The notes under the pieces were generated by a model. That model was not told the DNA's origin and did no database searches. It worked only from the letters and a program-made list of their open reading frames with translations. Shown piece after piece: positions 1 through 4,629 of a stretch of 5,566 bases of DNA. The stretch comes from an uncultured Labedella sp. (lineage in GTDB: Bacteria; Actinomycetota; Actinomycetes; Actinomycetales; Microbacteriaceae). The DNA lies in contig CAKTZW010000160.1 of NCBI GenBank assembly GCA_934636065.1, positions 1 to 5,566 of the forward strand. Reading direction: 5' to 3'. Made by a program: the position numbers and the translations under genes. Numbering within the stretch: position 1 is the first letter of the stretch; each line of letters begins with the position of its first letter.

Positions 1-33
1 ACCCGCGTCGCCGCCCTGTAGGTCGCGCCGCCC

Positions 34-471
34 CTACTCGGCGATCTTCCTCCGGCCGTGGGACGCCTGGAATCGGATGAGGTACCCGTCCGGATCGGCG
101 ACGAGGAACTGCCGGACTCCGACCTCGGTGCGCTCGTCCACGCGGTACCACTTCGTCTCGGGCGCCATGAACACGGCGTAGTCGGCGTCGTCGAGCGCGC
201 TGAGAATCGGATCGATGCTCGGCACCCGGATCTGGAAGTTGATACCGCGGCCGAGGGGACGCTCCAGCGGCCCGGTGACCCAGTTCCGCCCGATCCCTCG
301 TTGCTCGAGCATGATGTGAGCCGAGTCGAGACTGAGGTACGCGAAGCCCTCCTCCGGACGCTCGTACTCGATCTGGAATCCGCAGAGCCCGCACCAGAAC
401 TCGATGCTCCTGGCCGTGTCATCGACCAGCAGCTCAGGGACGAGCGCGGGATCATTGGTCGAAGGGCTCAC
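34..471 (-). CDS. VOC-family protein, bleomycin-resistance-like
   Basis: A 145-residue single-domain protein of the vicinal-oxygen-chelate (glyoxalase/bleomycin-resistance) superfamily. The domain opens with LVPELLVDD at residues 10-18, and the first beta-alpha unit continues through IEFWCGLCGF. The segment RPEEGFAYLSLDSAHIMLEQ, the GRGINFQIRV strand of the second half, the KWYRV stretch and the closing FLVADPDGYLIRF are typical of bleomycin-resistance-type members, which often bind drugs or small ligands rather than catalyse. The usual metal-ligand histidine of the first strand is absent, which favours a binding role. The start is GTG at 471; a TGA lies directly upstream in frame, so no earlier start is possible. 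No Shine-Dalgarno sequence or clear -10 box precedes it, so it may be co-transcribed with the VOC gene 95 bp upstream on the same strand. The ligand is unknown, and actual bleomycin resistance is not implied. Confidence 0.9.
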   Translation of the reverse strand: MSPSTNDPALVPELLVDDTARSIEFWCGLCGFQIEYERPEEGFAYLSLDSAHIMLEQRGIGRNWVTGPLERPLGRGINFQIRVPSIDPILSALDDADYAVFMAPETKWYRVDERTEVGVRQFLVADPDGYLIRFQASHGRRKIAE

Positions 472-521
472 TCACTCATCGTGGCAGACCGTTCAGCCCC
501 GCACCCGGCGATCCCGCGACC

Positions 522-559
522 CCCGTGGTCCGCGACCGCACGGTGCGAGGGCACACGGG
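522..559 (-). terminator. possible hairpin between the two VOC genes
   Basis: The 95-bp gap between the two minus-strand VOC genes contains outer arms CCCGTG (522-527) and CACGGG (554-559) enclosing a small inverted repeat CGCAC-G-GTGCG (537-547). No T-run follows on the minus strand. It could attenuate or end the transcript of the upstream VOC gene. Such short GC-rich arms also arise by chance in DNA of this composition, so the call is weak. I see nothing else in the gap. Confidence 0.2.
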
Positions 560-566
560 CCGTCGG

Positions 567-929
567 TCAGGCCTTGTCGTGCAGCGTGATGCTGTAACCG
601 TCGGGGTCGACGAAGGTGAAGGTGCGCCCGAACGGGCCGTCGATGGGCGCGGACGCGATCTCGACGCCGTCGGCGACGAGCGCGTCGTGGATCTCCTGCG
701 CCTCGGGAGCGTGCAGCCAGATCGCGACGCCGCGCCCGAGAGGTGCGGTGTCGAGATCGACACCGGGCACGGCGTCGCGGACCGCGAAGGCGGCGGGCTT
801 CGTGTCGAAGACGACCGCGTGGGGCGGGCCGGGCTGACGCGTGAGCCCGAGGTGCTGCTCGTAGAAGTCCGCCGTGCGATCGAGGTCGCGCACCTGCAGG
901 GAGATGAAGTCGGGGCCGGTGGTCGTCAT
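567..929 (-). CDS. VOC-family protein (glyoxalase/dioxygenase-like), MarR-controlled
   Basis: A 120-residue protein, the usual length for a one-domain VOC protein with two beta-alpha-beta-beta-beta modules. The first module starts FISLQVRDLDRTADFYEQHLGL (about residues 8-29, broken here only by naming). The second module ends in GRTFTFVDPDGYSITLHD. The position that in metal-dependent glyoxalases holds the first-strand histidine is Q12, and the last-strand glutamate is replaced, so a classical glyoxalase I metal site is not visible. As far as I recall, this Q is common in the small actinobacterial proteins encoded beside MarR regulators. The ATG at 929 has a strong Shine-Dalgarno AGGAGG four bases upstream, unlike the other genes here. 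Its promoter region carries two MarR-type operators shared with the divergent regulator gene. Likely role, by inference: handling or detoxifying a small electrophile or aromatic compound sensed by that regulator. The substrate is unknown. Confidence 0.92.
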   Translation of the reverse strand: MTTTGPDFISLQVRDLDRTADFYEQHLGLTRQPGPPHAVVFDTKPAAFAVRDAVPGVDLDTAPLGRGVAIWLHAPEAQEIHDALVADGVEIASAPIDGPFGRTFTFVDPDGYSITLHDKA

Positions 930-933
930 GGTT

Positions 934-939
934 CCTCCT
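934..939 (-). promoter_or_regulatory. ribosome binding site AGGAGG of the second VOC gene
   Basis: The minus strand reads AGGAGG followed by AACC and then the ATG at 929. This is the only textbook Shine-Dalgarno sequence I see before a gene in the window, and it fixes the start codon. The spacing of four bases is slightly short but workable. Confidence 0.75.
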
Positions 940-946
940 GATCGTT

Positions 947-962
947 TGTCAGTTATCTGACA
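947..962. promoter_or_regulatory. MarR-type operator O1, perfect inverted repeat
   Basis: TGTCAG (947-952), TTAT spacer, CTGACA (957-962): a perfect 6-bp inverted repeat of 16 bp overall, the size bound by a MarR dimer. It covers the predicted transcription start (near 961) of the minus-strand VOC gene. It has the same half-sites and spacer length as operator O2, 27 bp away. That the neighbouring MarR protein binds here is inferred from position and from the habits of the family. Confidence 0.8.
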
Positions 963-967
963 TGCTC

Positions 968-997
968 ACTGTATGTCAGACTTCTGACATGAGTCAA
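968..997 (-). promoter_or_regulatory. promoter of the second VOC gene
   Basis: On the minus strand, TTGACT (997-992) matches the -35 consensus at five of six positions. TACAGT (973-968) fits the -10 pattern TANNNT. They are 18 bp apart, and that spacer contains operator O2 almost exactly. Transcription would start near 961, giving a leader of about 30 bases with the Shine-Dalgarno sequence. A dimer bound at O2 would occupy the RNA polymerase site directly. The divergent marR promoter is less clear: TTGTCA at 946-951 is a possible -35, but no well-spaced -10 stands out. Confidence 0.6.
974..989. promoter_or_regulatory. MarR-type operator O2, perfect inverted repeat
   Basis: TGTCAG (974-979), ACTT spacer, CTGACA (984-989). 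The symmetry extends by one base on each side, to 973-990 (ATGTCAG/CTGACAT). The site fills the -35/-10 spacer of the VOC promoter, and its right edge contains the first base of the preferred marR start codon at 989. Binding would therefore block VOC transcription and cover the marR start, consistent with autoregulation. Confidence 0.82.
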
Positions 998-1465
998 TCG
1001 CGCGCCGGGATCGACCTGGAGACGTCGGTCGGATATCTGCTCAAGGAGGCGTCGAGTGCGCTCCGCCTCGCGATGGAGGCGGCGCTCCGACCGTTCGGCA
1101 TGACCATCACGCACTACTCGTGCCTCGAGCTGCTCGCGCAGAGACCCGGACTCTCGAACTCGCAGCTTGCGAGGGGCACCTTCGTCACACGGCAGTCGAT
1201 GAACGTGCTCCTGCAGTCTCTCGAGCGGGACGGGCTCGTGCAGCGAGCCGAGCAGCCGTCCTCCGGGCGGGCGATCCCCACCCGCCTCACCGATCGCGGC
1301 CGGGAGCAGCTGCGCGCGGCGAGCGCGGCGGTCAAGGCCGTGGAGGACCGCATGGTCGCCGGTCTCGACGGCGACGATCGTGCCCGATTCGCCGACATGC
1401 TGCGCCGATGCGTCTCCTCGCTCGGGAGCCCGGCGGCCCGTGACAGCGGCGATCCGAGCGCGTAG
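989..1465 (+). CDS. MarR-family transcriptional regulator
   Basis: A 158-residue winged-helix repressor of the MarR family, normal length. Helices of the dimer interface come first (residues about 10-35). The DNA-binding domain follows: GMTITHYSCLELLA, then LSNSQLARG (about 55-63), the recognition helix TFVTRQSMNVLLQSLERDG (64-82), and the wing with EQPSSGRAIPTRLTDRG (88-104). A C-terminal helix finishes the dimer interface. Cysteines are C45 and C141; neither sits at the N-terminal redox position of OhrR, so peroxide sensing by that mechanism is not supported. Two in-frame ATGs exist, at 962 and 989. I prefer 989 because the extra nine residues (MLTVCQTSD) are unlike MarR N-termini. Neither start has a Shine-Dalgarno sequence, so translation may be leaderless. 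The gene is divergent from a VOC gene and shares two operators with it, so repression of itself and the VOC gene, relieved by a ligand, is likely. Confidence 0.93.
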   Translation: MSQSRAGIDLETSVGYLLKEASSALRLAMEAALRPFGMTITHYSCLELLAQRPGLSNSQLARGTFVTRQSMNVLLQSLERDGLVQRAEQPSSGRAIPTRLTDRGREQLRAASAAVKAVEDRMVAGLDGDDRARFADMLRRCVSSLGSPAARDSGDPSA

Positions 1466-1468
1466 CCT
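1440..1468 (+). promoter_or_regulatory. leaderless promoter of the small membrane protein gene
   Basis: GTGACA (1440-1445) matches five of six -35 positions. A 17-bp spacer follows, then TAGCCT (1463-1468) as the -10 box and six bases to the ATG at 1475. This geometry puts the transcription start at or next to the start codon. The first three bases of the -10 box are the TAG stop codon of marR. Confidence 0.55.
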
Positions 1469-1474
1469 CCCGTC

Positions 1475-1705
1475 ATGACGGATCTGCTGCTCGGGACGAT
1501 CGTGACCGCGGGCGTCGCGGCTGTGCTCGTGGCACTCGTCCTTCTCGCCCGGCTCGTGCGTCGCAGCGGGCGGACCGGTCCCGCGATCGGGGCGGCGATG
1601 GCGGCGTACGACGAGGCCGTGCACGTCACCGCACACGACGCGTTCGTGGAGCTGCAGGACCAGCGTGAGCGCCCCGCCGCCCGCGCTACACCAGGGCGGC
1701 GCTGA
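1475..1705 (+). CDS. small single-span membrane protein, function unknown
   Basis: A 76-residue protein. Residues about 4-27 form one hydrophobic segment (LLLGTIVTAGVAAVLVALVL). The following RLVRRSGR places the C-terminus in the cytoplasm by the positive-inside rule. The tail holds AMAAYDEAVHVTAHDAFVEL and ends in a basic, proline- and alanine-rich stretch. I recall similar small proteins with a conserved 'AHDA.VEL..Q.ER' type tail in Microbacteriaceae, but I cannot name a function. The ATG at 1475 lies nine bases after the marR stop. It has no Shine-Dalgarno sequence but does have a well-placed -35/-10 pair, so it is likely translated from a leaderless transcript as well as by any read-through from marR. 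Confidence 0.72.
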   Translation: MTDLLLGTIVTAGVAAVLVALVLLARLVRRSGRTGPAIGAAMAAYDEAVHVTAHDAFVELQDQRERPAARATPGRR

Positions 1706-1750
1706 CACACAACTCCCCGCCCCGCCGCATGGGTACCCGGAGACCCCGCC

Positions 1751-1762
1751 TACGCTTGCGAC
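1751..1762 (+). promoter_or_regulatory. -10 box and leaderless start of the acyltransferase gene
   Basis: TACGCT (1751-1756) followed by six bases and the ATG at 1763 is the geometry of a leaderless actinobacterial promoter. No convincing -35 box is seen 16-18 bp upstream. There is also no Shine-Dalgarno sequence. The rest of the short gap after the small membrane gene (1706-1750) shows nothing else. Confidence 0.45.
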
Positions 1763-2539
1763 ATGACGAGGCGATCACCCGAGCCCATCTACTCCGCCGC
1801 GATCGGGGCGGGCCGAGCCCTGTTCGCGTCCTGGCGCCTCAAGCGTCGGGCGACCGGGCTCGAGCACATCCCCCGCATCGGCGGCGCCGTCTTCGCGATG
1901 ACCCACTTCGGCTACCTCGAGTTCGCGCTCGTGGAGTGGCAGACGTGGCTGCACACCCGCCGCCGGGTGCGCTTCATGGCGACGAAGCGGGCGTTCGACA
2001 AGCCGGTCGTCGGCTGGCTGCTGCGGGGCATGAAGCACATCGAGGTCGACATGGCGGCGGGAGCGTCCGCCTACGCCGAGGCCGTCGCGGCGCTGCGCCG
2101 TGGCGAGGTCATCGGCGTCTTCCCCGAGGCGGGGGTCAGCGCCTCCTTCACGGTGCGGGATCTCAAGTCGGGCGCCGTGCGACTGGCGGCCGAGGCCGGC
2201 GTCCCCATCGTGCCGGTGGCCGTGTGGGGCGGGCACCGGTTGCTCACGAAGAACCGGAAGATCCGACTGCGGGAGCGCATCGGCGTGGAGGTCGACTTCG
2301 CGTACGGCGAGCCCATCGTCGTGTCGCCGACCGACTCGGTCGTCGAGAAGACCGCCGCACTGAAGGCCCGACTCCAGTCCCTCACCGACACCCTGCAGGC
2401 CGGTTACCGGCAGGACGGCACGGGGAAGTGGTGGCAGCCGCGTCACCTCTGGGGCACCGCACCCACGCCCGAGGAGGCGGCAGCGTCCGACGCGGAGCGC
2501 GACCGGCGGCGGGCGGCGAAGGCCGCCTCCGCCGGCTGA
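1763..2539 (+). CDS. PlsC-like lysophospholipid acyltransferase family protein
   Basis: A 258-residue protein of the PlsC/AGPAT acyltransferase superfamily, which moves an acyl group from acyl-CoA or acyl-ACP to a lysophospholipid or another hydroxyl acceptor at the inner face of the membrane. Visible blocks: motif I as H48-FGYL-E53, that is H-x4-E where most family members have H-x4-D; motif II around FMATKRAFDKPVVGWLLR (71-88); motif III as GVFPEAGVS (118-126) with E122; motif IV VPIVPVAVWGG (147-157). The C-terminus has GKWWQPRHLWGTAPTPEEA (221-239), a feature I associate with actinobacterial members, then a charged tail. No clear transmembrane helix is present, so membrane contact would be peripheral. 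The start at 1763 is supported by the -10 box just upstream. The acceptor could be lysophosphatidate or a mannoside; the sequence does not decide. Confidence 0.9.
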   Translation: MTRRSPEPIYSAAIGAGRALFASWRLKRRATGLEHIPRIGGAVFAMTHFGYLEFALVEWQTWLHTRRRVRFMATKRAFDKPVVGWLLRGMKHIEVDMAAGASAYAEAVAALRRGEVIGVFPEAGVSASFTVRDLKSGAVRLAAEAGVPIVPVAVWGGHRLLTKNRKIRLRERIGVEVDFAYGEPIVVSPTDSVVEKTAALKARLQSLTDTLQAGYRQDGTGKWWQPRHLWGTAPTPEEAAASDAERDRRRAAKAASAG

Positions 2540-2544
2540 GCCTG

Positions 2545-2634
2545 CACGGTCGCCGAGCCCCCCGAAGCGCACGACCACACGGTCGCTGAGCCTGTCGAAG
2601 CGCACGACCACACGGTCGCTGAGCTGTCGAAGCG
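2545..2634. repeat. 33-bp tandem repeat, 2.7 copies, between convergent genes
   Basis: Units start at 2545, 2578 and 2611, an exact 33-bp period. Each begins CACGGTCGCTGAGCCTGTCG or a close variant and continues AAGCGCACGACCA. Units 1 and 2 match at 29 of 33 positions; unit 3 has lost one C and stops at 2634. GGTCG and CGACC near the ends of a unit can pair, giving an imperfect stem. The core CTGAGCCTGTCGAAG resembles dispersed intergenic elements I recall from Microbacteriaceae and other high-GC genomes, often found between gene ends. In the gap of 147 bp between the acyltransferase and the convergent GH13 gene it may help end transcription from both sides. A GC-rich inverted repeat GGCCC-CGGC-GGGCC (2635-2648) follows directly and could contribute; no T-run is present. 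Confidence 0.8.
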
Positions 2635-2686
2635 GGCCCCGGCGGGCCGCGGAACACTCCCGTCGACGAGCTCACGGGTCCCACCC

Positions 2687-3910
2687 TCAGCCGAGGATCG
2701 CCCACCCGTGCGGCGGCACGCGGCGGCCGTCGATCGATCCCGCGAGCAACTCGGTCGCGTCGGCACCCTCGATCCCCGACAGATCGAGCGGGACGTCGTC
2801 GAGGTTGAGCGCGACGACGAGGCGATCGTCGCCCGATCGCACCTCCAGCACGAGGGACTCGTTCGTGAGGGCGAGGGTCCGGCTCCGCGCCGCGTGCAGC
2901 CACGGGTGCCTCCGACGCACGCCGATGAGCTCCTGGTGGAGGGCGAACACGTCCCGGCCCTCCGCCAGGTCGGCGGGGTCCGCCGGGAACTCGGGCCGGA
3001 TCGCGTCGTCGCCGCCGACCCGCTCCTCCTTGAGCCCCTCGAGTCCGCGCTCGTCGCCGTAGTAGACGGACGGCGTGCCGCCGAGGGTGAAGAGGAGCGC
3101 GAGCGCGTGGGCGCGGTGCCGCTCGTCCGCGATCTGCGTCGCGAGCCGCGTGACGTCGTGGTTCCCGACGAAGGTATACGGCACGAAGACGTCCAGCAGG
3201 TCGTTGTGGCGGGTGAGAGTCCAGTCGAGCTCGAAGAGGTTCCGCTCCGCGATCGCATGCCACGTGGACTGCCACAGCTCGTACTGGGTGACCGCGTCCA
3301 TTCCCGACTCGGTCACGATCGCGGCGTAGTCGCCGTGCAGCACCTCGCCCACGATGTAGGCGTCGGGGTGCGCCTCGCGAACGCGCGGGAGCACCCGCGC
3401 CCAGAAGGCGGTGGGCACGGCGTAGGCGGCGTCGAGGCGCCAGCCGTCGGCGCCGCGATCGAGCCAGTGGATCATGACGTCGGCGACGAGATCGGCGACG
3501 GCGGGGGCGTCGTGATCGAGTTCCACGAGGGCGTCGTGCCCCTCGAAGGTGCCGCCCTCGCGGACGAGCGACGGGTCCACGAAGTCGCGGCCGACGTGGT
3601 TGAACACGCCGTCGAGCAGAACGCGGACGCCGTGGTCGTGCGCCGCCGTGAGGAGGGAGTCGAGGTCGGCCTCGTCGCCCAGTCGCTCGTCGACTCGGAA
3701 GTAGTCGATGGTGTCGTACCCGTGCGTCGACGACGCGAACACCGGGCCGAGCAGGAGCCCGTTCGCACCGAGGGCGATGAGGTCGTCGAGCCAGCCCTCG
3801 AGCCGGCGCAGGTCGTGCGTCGGGGTGCGGTCGGCTCCCGTCGTGTCGGCGCCGACGAAGCCGAGCGGATAGACGTGCCACCAGATGACGTGCTCGGTCC
3901 ATTCGCGCAT
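2687..3910 (-). CDS. alpha-amylase family (GH13) glycosyl hydrolase, cytoplasmic
   Basis: A 407-residue GH13 enzyme acting on alpha-glucosidic bonds by a retaining mechanism. The four conserved regions are present in order: region I DGVFNH (100-105); region II GWRLDAAY (156-163) with nucleophile D160; region III GEVLHGD (188-194) with acid/base E189; region IV FVGNHD (247-252) with transition-state stabiliser D252. The early GYDTIDY (64-70) is also typical. Domain B between strand 3 and helix 3 is short (about 106-140), so the usual calcium site is not evident. The N-terminus MREWTEHVIWWHVYPLGFVG has no signal peptide, so a role in intracellular maltodextrin, glycogen or trehalose metabolism is more likely than starch digestion outside the cell. 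A short beta domain ends the protein (about 340-407). The exact subfamily and product (maltose, glucose, or a transferase activity) cannot be read from the sequence. The ATG at 3910 is supported by a leaderless -10 box. Confidence 0.93.
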   Translation of the reverse strand: MREWTEHVIWWHVYPLGFVGADTTGADRTPTHDLRRLEGWLDDLIALGANGLLLGPVFASSTHGYDTIDYFRVDERLGDEADLDSLLTAAHDHGVRVLLDGVFNHVGRDFVDPSLVREGGTFEGHDALVELDHDAPAVADLVADVMIHWLDRGADGWRLDAAYAVPTAFWARVLPRVREAHPDAYIVGEVLHGDYAAIVTESGMDAVTQYELWQSTWHAIAERNLFELDWTLTRHNDLLDVFVPYTFVGNHDVTRLATQIADERHRAHALALLFTLGGTPSVYYGDERGLEGLKEERVGGDDAIRPEFPADPADLAEGRDVFALHQELIGVRRRHPWLHAARSRTLALTNESLVLEVRSGDDRLVVALNLDDVPLDLSGIEGADATELLAGSIDGRRVPPHGWAILG

Positions 3911-3923
3911 GGCCTCGACCCTA
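3911..3923 (-). promoter_or_regulatory. -10 box and leaderless start of the GH13 gene
   Basis: On the minus strand TAGGGT (3923-3918) is followed by seven bases and the ATG at 3910, placing transcription start at or next to the start codon. No Shine-Dalgarno sequence and no clear -35 box are seen. The first three bases of the -10 box are the TAG stop codon of the upstream membrane protein gene. Confidence 0.42.
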
Positions 3924-4622
3924 ACCCGCGTCGGCCTCGCTCCCCGGGGCGTTGCGCGGCGCCTCGATCCCCCACCCCTTCGGCCCGCGGTACGTCGGCC
4001 CTCCCCCGGTGCGCTCGATTCGGCGCAGCACGGCGGTCGACGAGCCGAGGAGTCTCAGCGGCGGCACCAGCGACGACGCATTGAGCAGGATCACGACGAT
4101 CCACAAGGGTGCGGTCACGGTCGCACGGCCGCTGACGGCGAAGGCGATGAACGCGAGTGCGAACCCGCCGAATGCGAGGGACAGACCGAAGAGGATGAGC
4201 GGGAGCGCGCGGCGCTGCTCCTCGATCAGCTGCAGTGCGAACGTCCGATCGGAGGAGGAGATCTCGACGAGGGGCTGTCGAAGGTTGAAGATCTGCGCCA
4301 TCGAGAGCGGCACGCGCCCTCCCGCCAGAGGCTGCCGTCGCTCCGCCCGGCTGAGGACATGGAATGAGATGCCGACGGCCATCCCCGTGATGCCCGCGGT
4401 CGCGAGGAGGACGAAGAGGACGCGTCGGGCGACGCCCGCTGTGTCGATCGCCGTCGTGAGCATCATCGTCCCCACACTCGCGACCACCAGGGAGACGACC
4501 GCGACTCGGATGAGGATGTGCCACCGTCGCGGCGTCAAGAACTCAGATAACCGCTCCCGCACGAGGCGCCAGCCCTCGCGCCACCAGTGGTTCTCCACCG
4601 AGTACTCCACCGTCTCCGCCAC
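3921..4622 (-). CDS. four-span membrane protein, function unknown
   Basis: With the GTG start chosen here the product has 233 residues. After a charged N-terminal part (WWREGWRLVRERLSEFLTPRR, about 13-33 in two pieces) come two close hydrophobic spans (about 36-58 and 66-89), a hydrophilic loop of roughly 50 residues (about 90-139) containing SMAQIFNLRQPLVEISSSDR, two more spans (about 140-163 and 169-190), and a polar tail rich in G and P. Both ends and the middle loop are predicted cytoplasmic. I do not recognise the family and assign no function. The longest open frame starts at a TTG at 4658. That TTG is the beginning of a good -35 box, and a -10 box with leaderless spacing points to the GTG at 4622, so the shorter form is preferred. 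The stop codon overlaps the promoter of the GH13 gene downstream, but no functional link is shown. Confidence 0.82.
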   Translation of the reverse strand: MAETVEYSVENHWWREGWRLVRERLSEFLTPRRWHILIRVAVVSLVVASVGTMMLTTAIDTAGVARRVLFVLLATAGITGMAVGISFHVLSRAERRQPLAGGRVPLSMAQIFNLRQPLVEISSSDRTFALQLIEEQRRALPLILFGLSLAFGGFALAFIAFAVSGRATVTAPLWIVVILLNASSLVPPLRLLGSSTAVLRRIERTGGGPTYRGPKGWGIEAPRNAPGSEADAG

Positions 4623-4629
4623 GCTCCGA

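Noticed and set aside
1..33. Possible 3' end of a plus-strand gene, reading TRVAAL and TAG at 19-21
   Set aside because: Only six codons are visible, other frames are also open, and nothing distinguishes it from chance.
34..1465. A drug-resistance cassette or mobile island
   Set aside because: The VOC and MarR genes match the composition of their neighbours, and there are no integrase, transposase, terminal repeats or tRNA site. 'Bleomycin-resistance-like' is a fold name here, not evidence of resistance.
1731..1738. GGGTACCC palindrome upstream of the acyltransferase gene
   Set aside because: An 8-bp palindrome with no second copy or spaced arms; no reason to call it an operator.
1729..2589. 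Plus-strand open frame of 286 codons overlapping the PlsC-like gene
   Set aside because: Out-of-frame shadow; the acyltransferase motifs are in the frame starting at 1763.
2545..2634. CRISPR array
   Set aside because: The 33-bp units are directly adjacent with no unique spacers, only about 2.7 copies are present, and no cas genes are near.
2635..2648. GGCCC-CGGC-GGGCC inverted repeat as a stand-alone terminator
   Set aside because: A 5-bp GC stem without a T-run is common by chance at this GC content; mentioned only as a possible contributor next to the tandem repeat.
2382..3902. Minus-strand open frame of 506 codons offset from the GH13 gene
   Set aside because: Arginine/proline-rich out-of-frame reading of the GH13 gene and the repeat region.
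2708..4084. Plus-strand open frame of 458 codons opposite the GH13 gene
   Set aside because: The minus strand carries all four GH13 motifs in order; the plus frame has no recognisable domain and is rich in V, E and R as expected for an antisense shadow.
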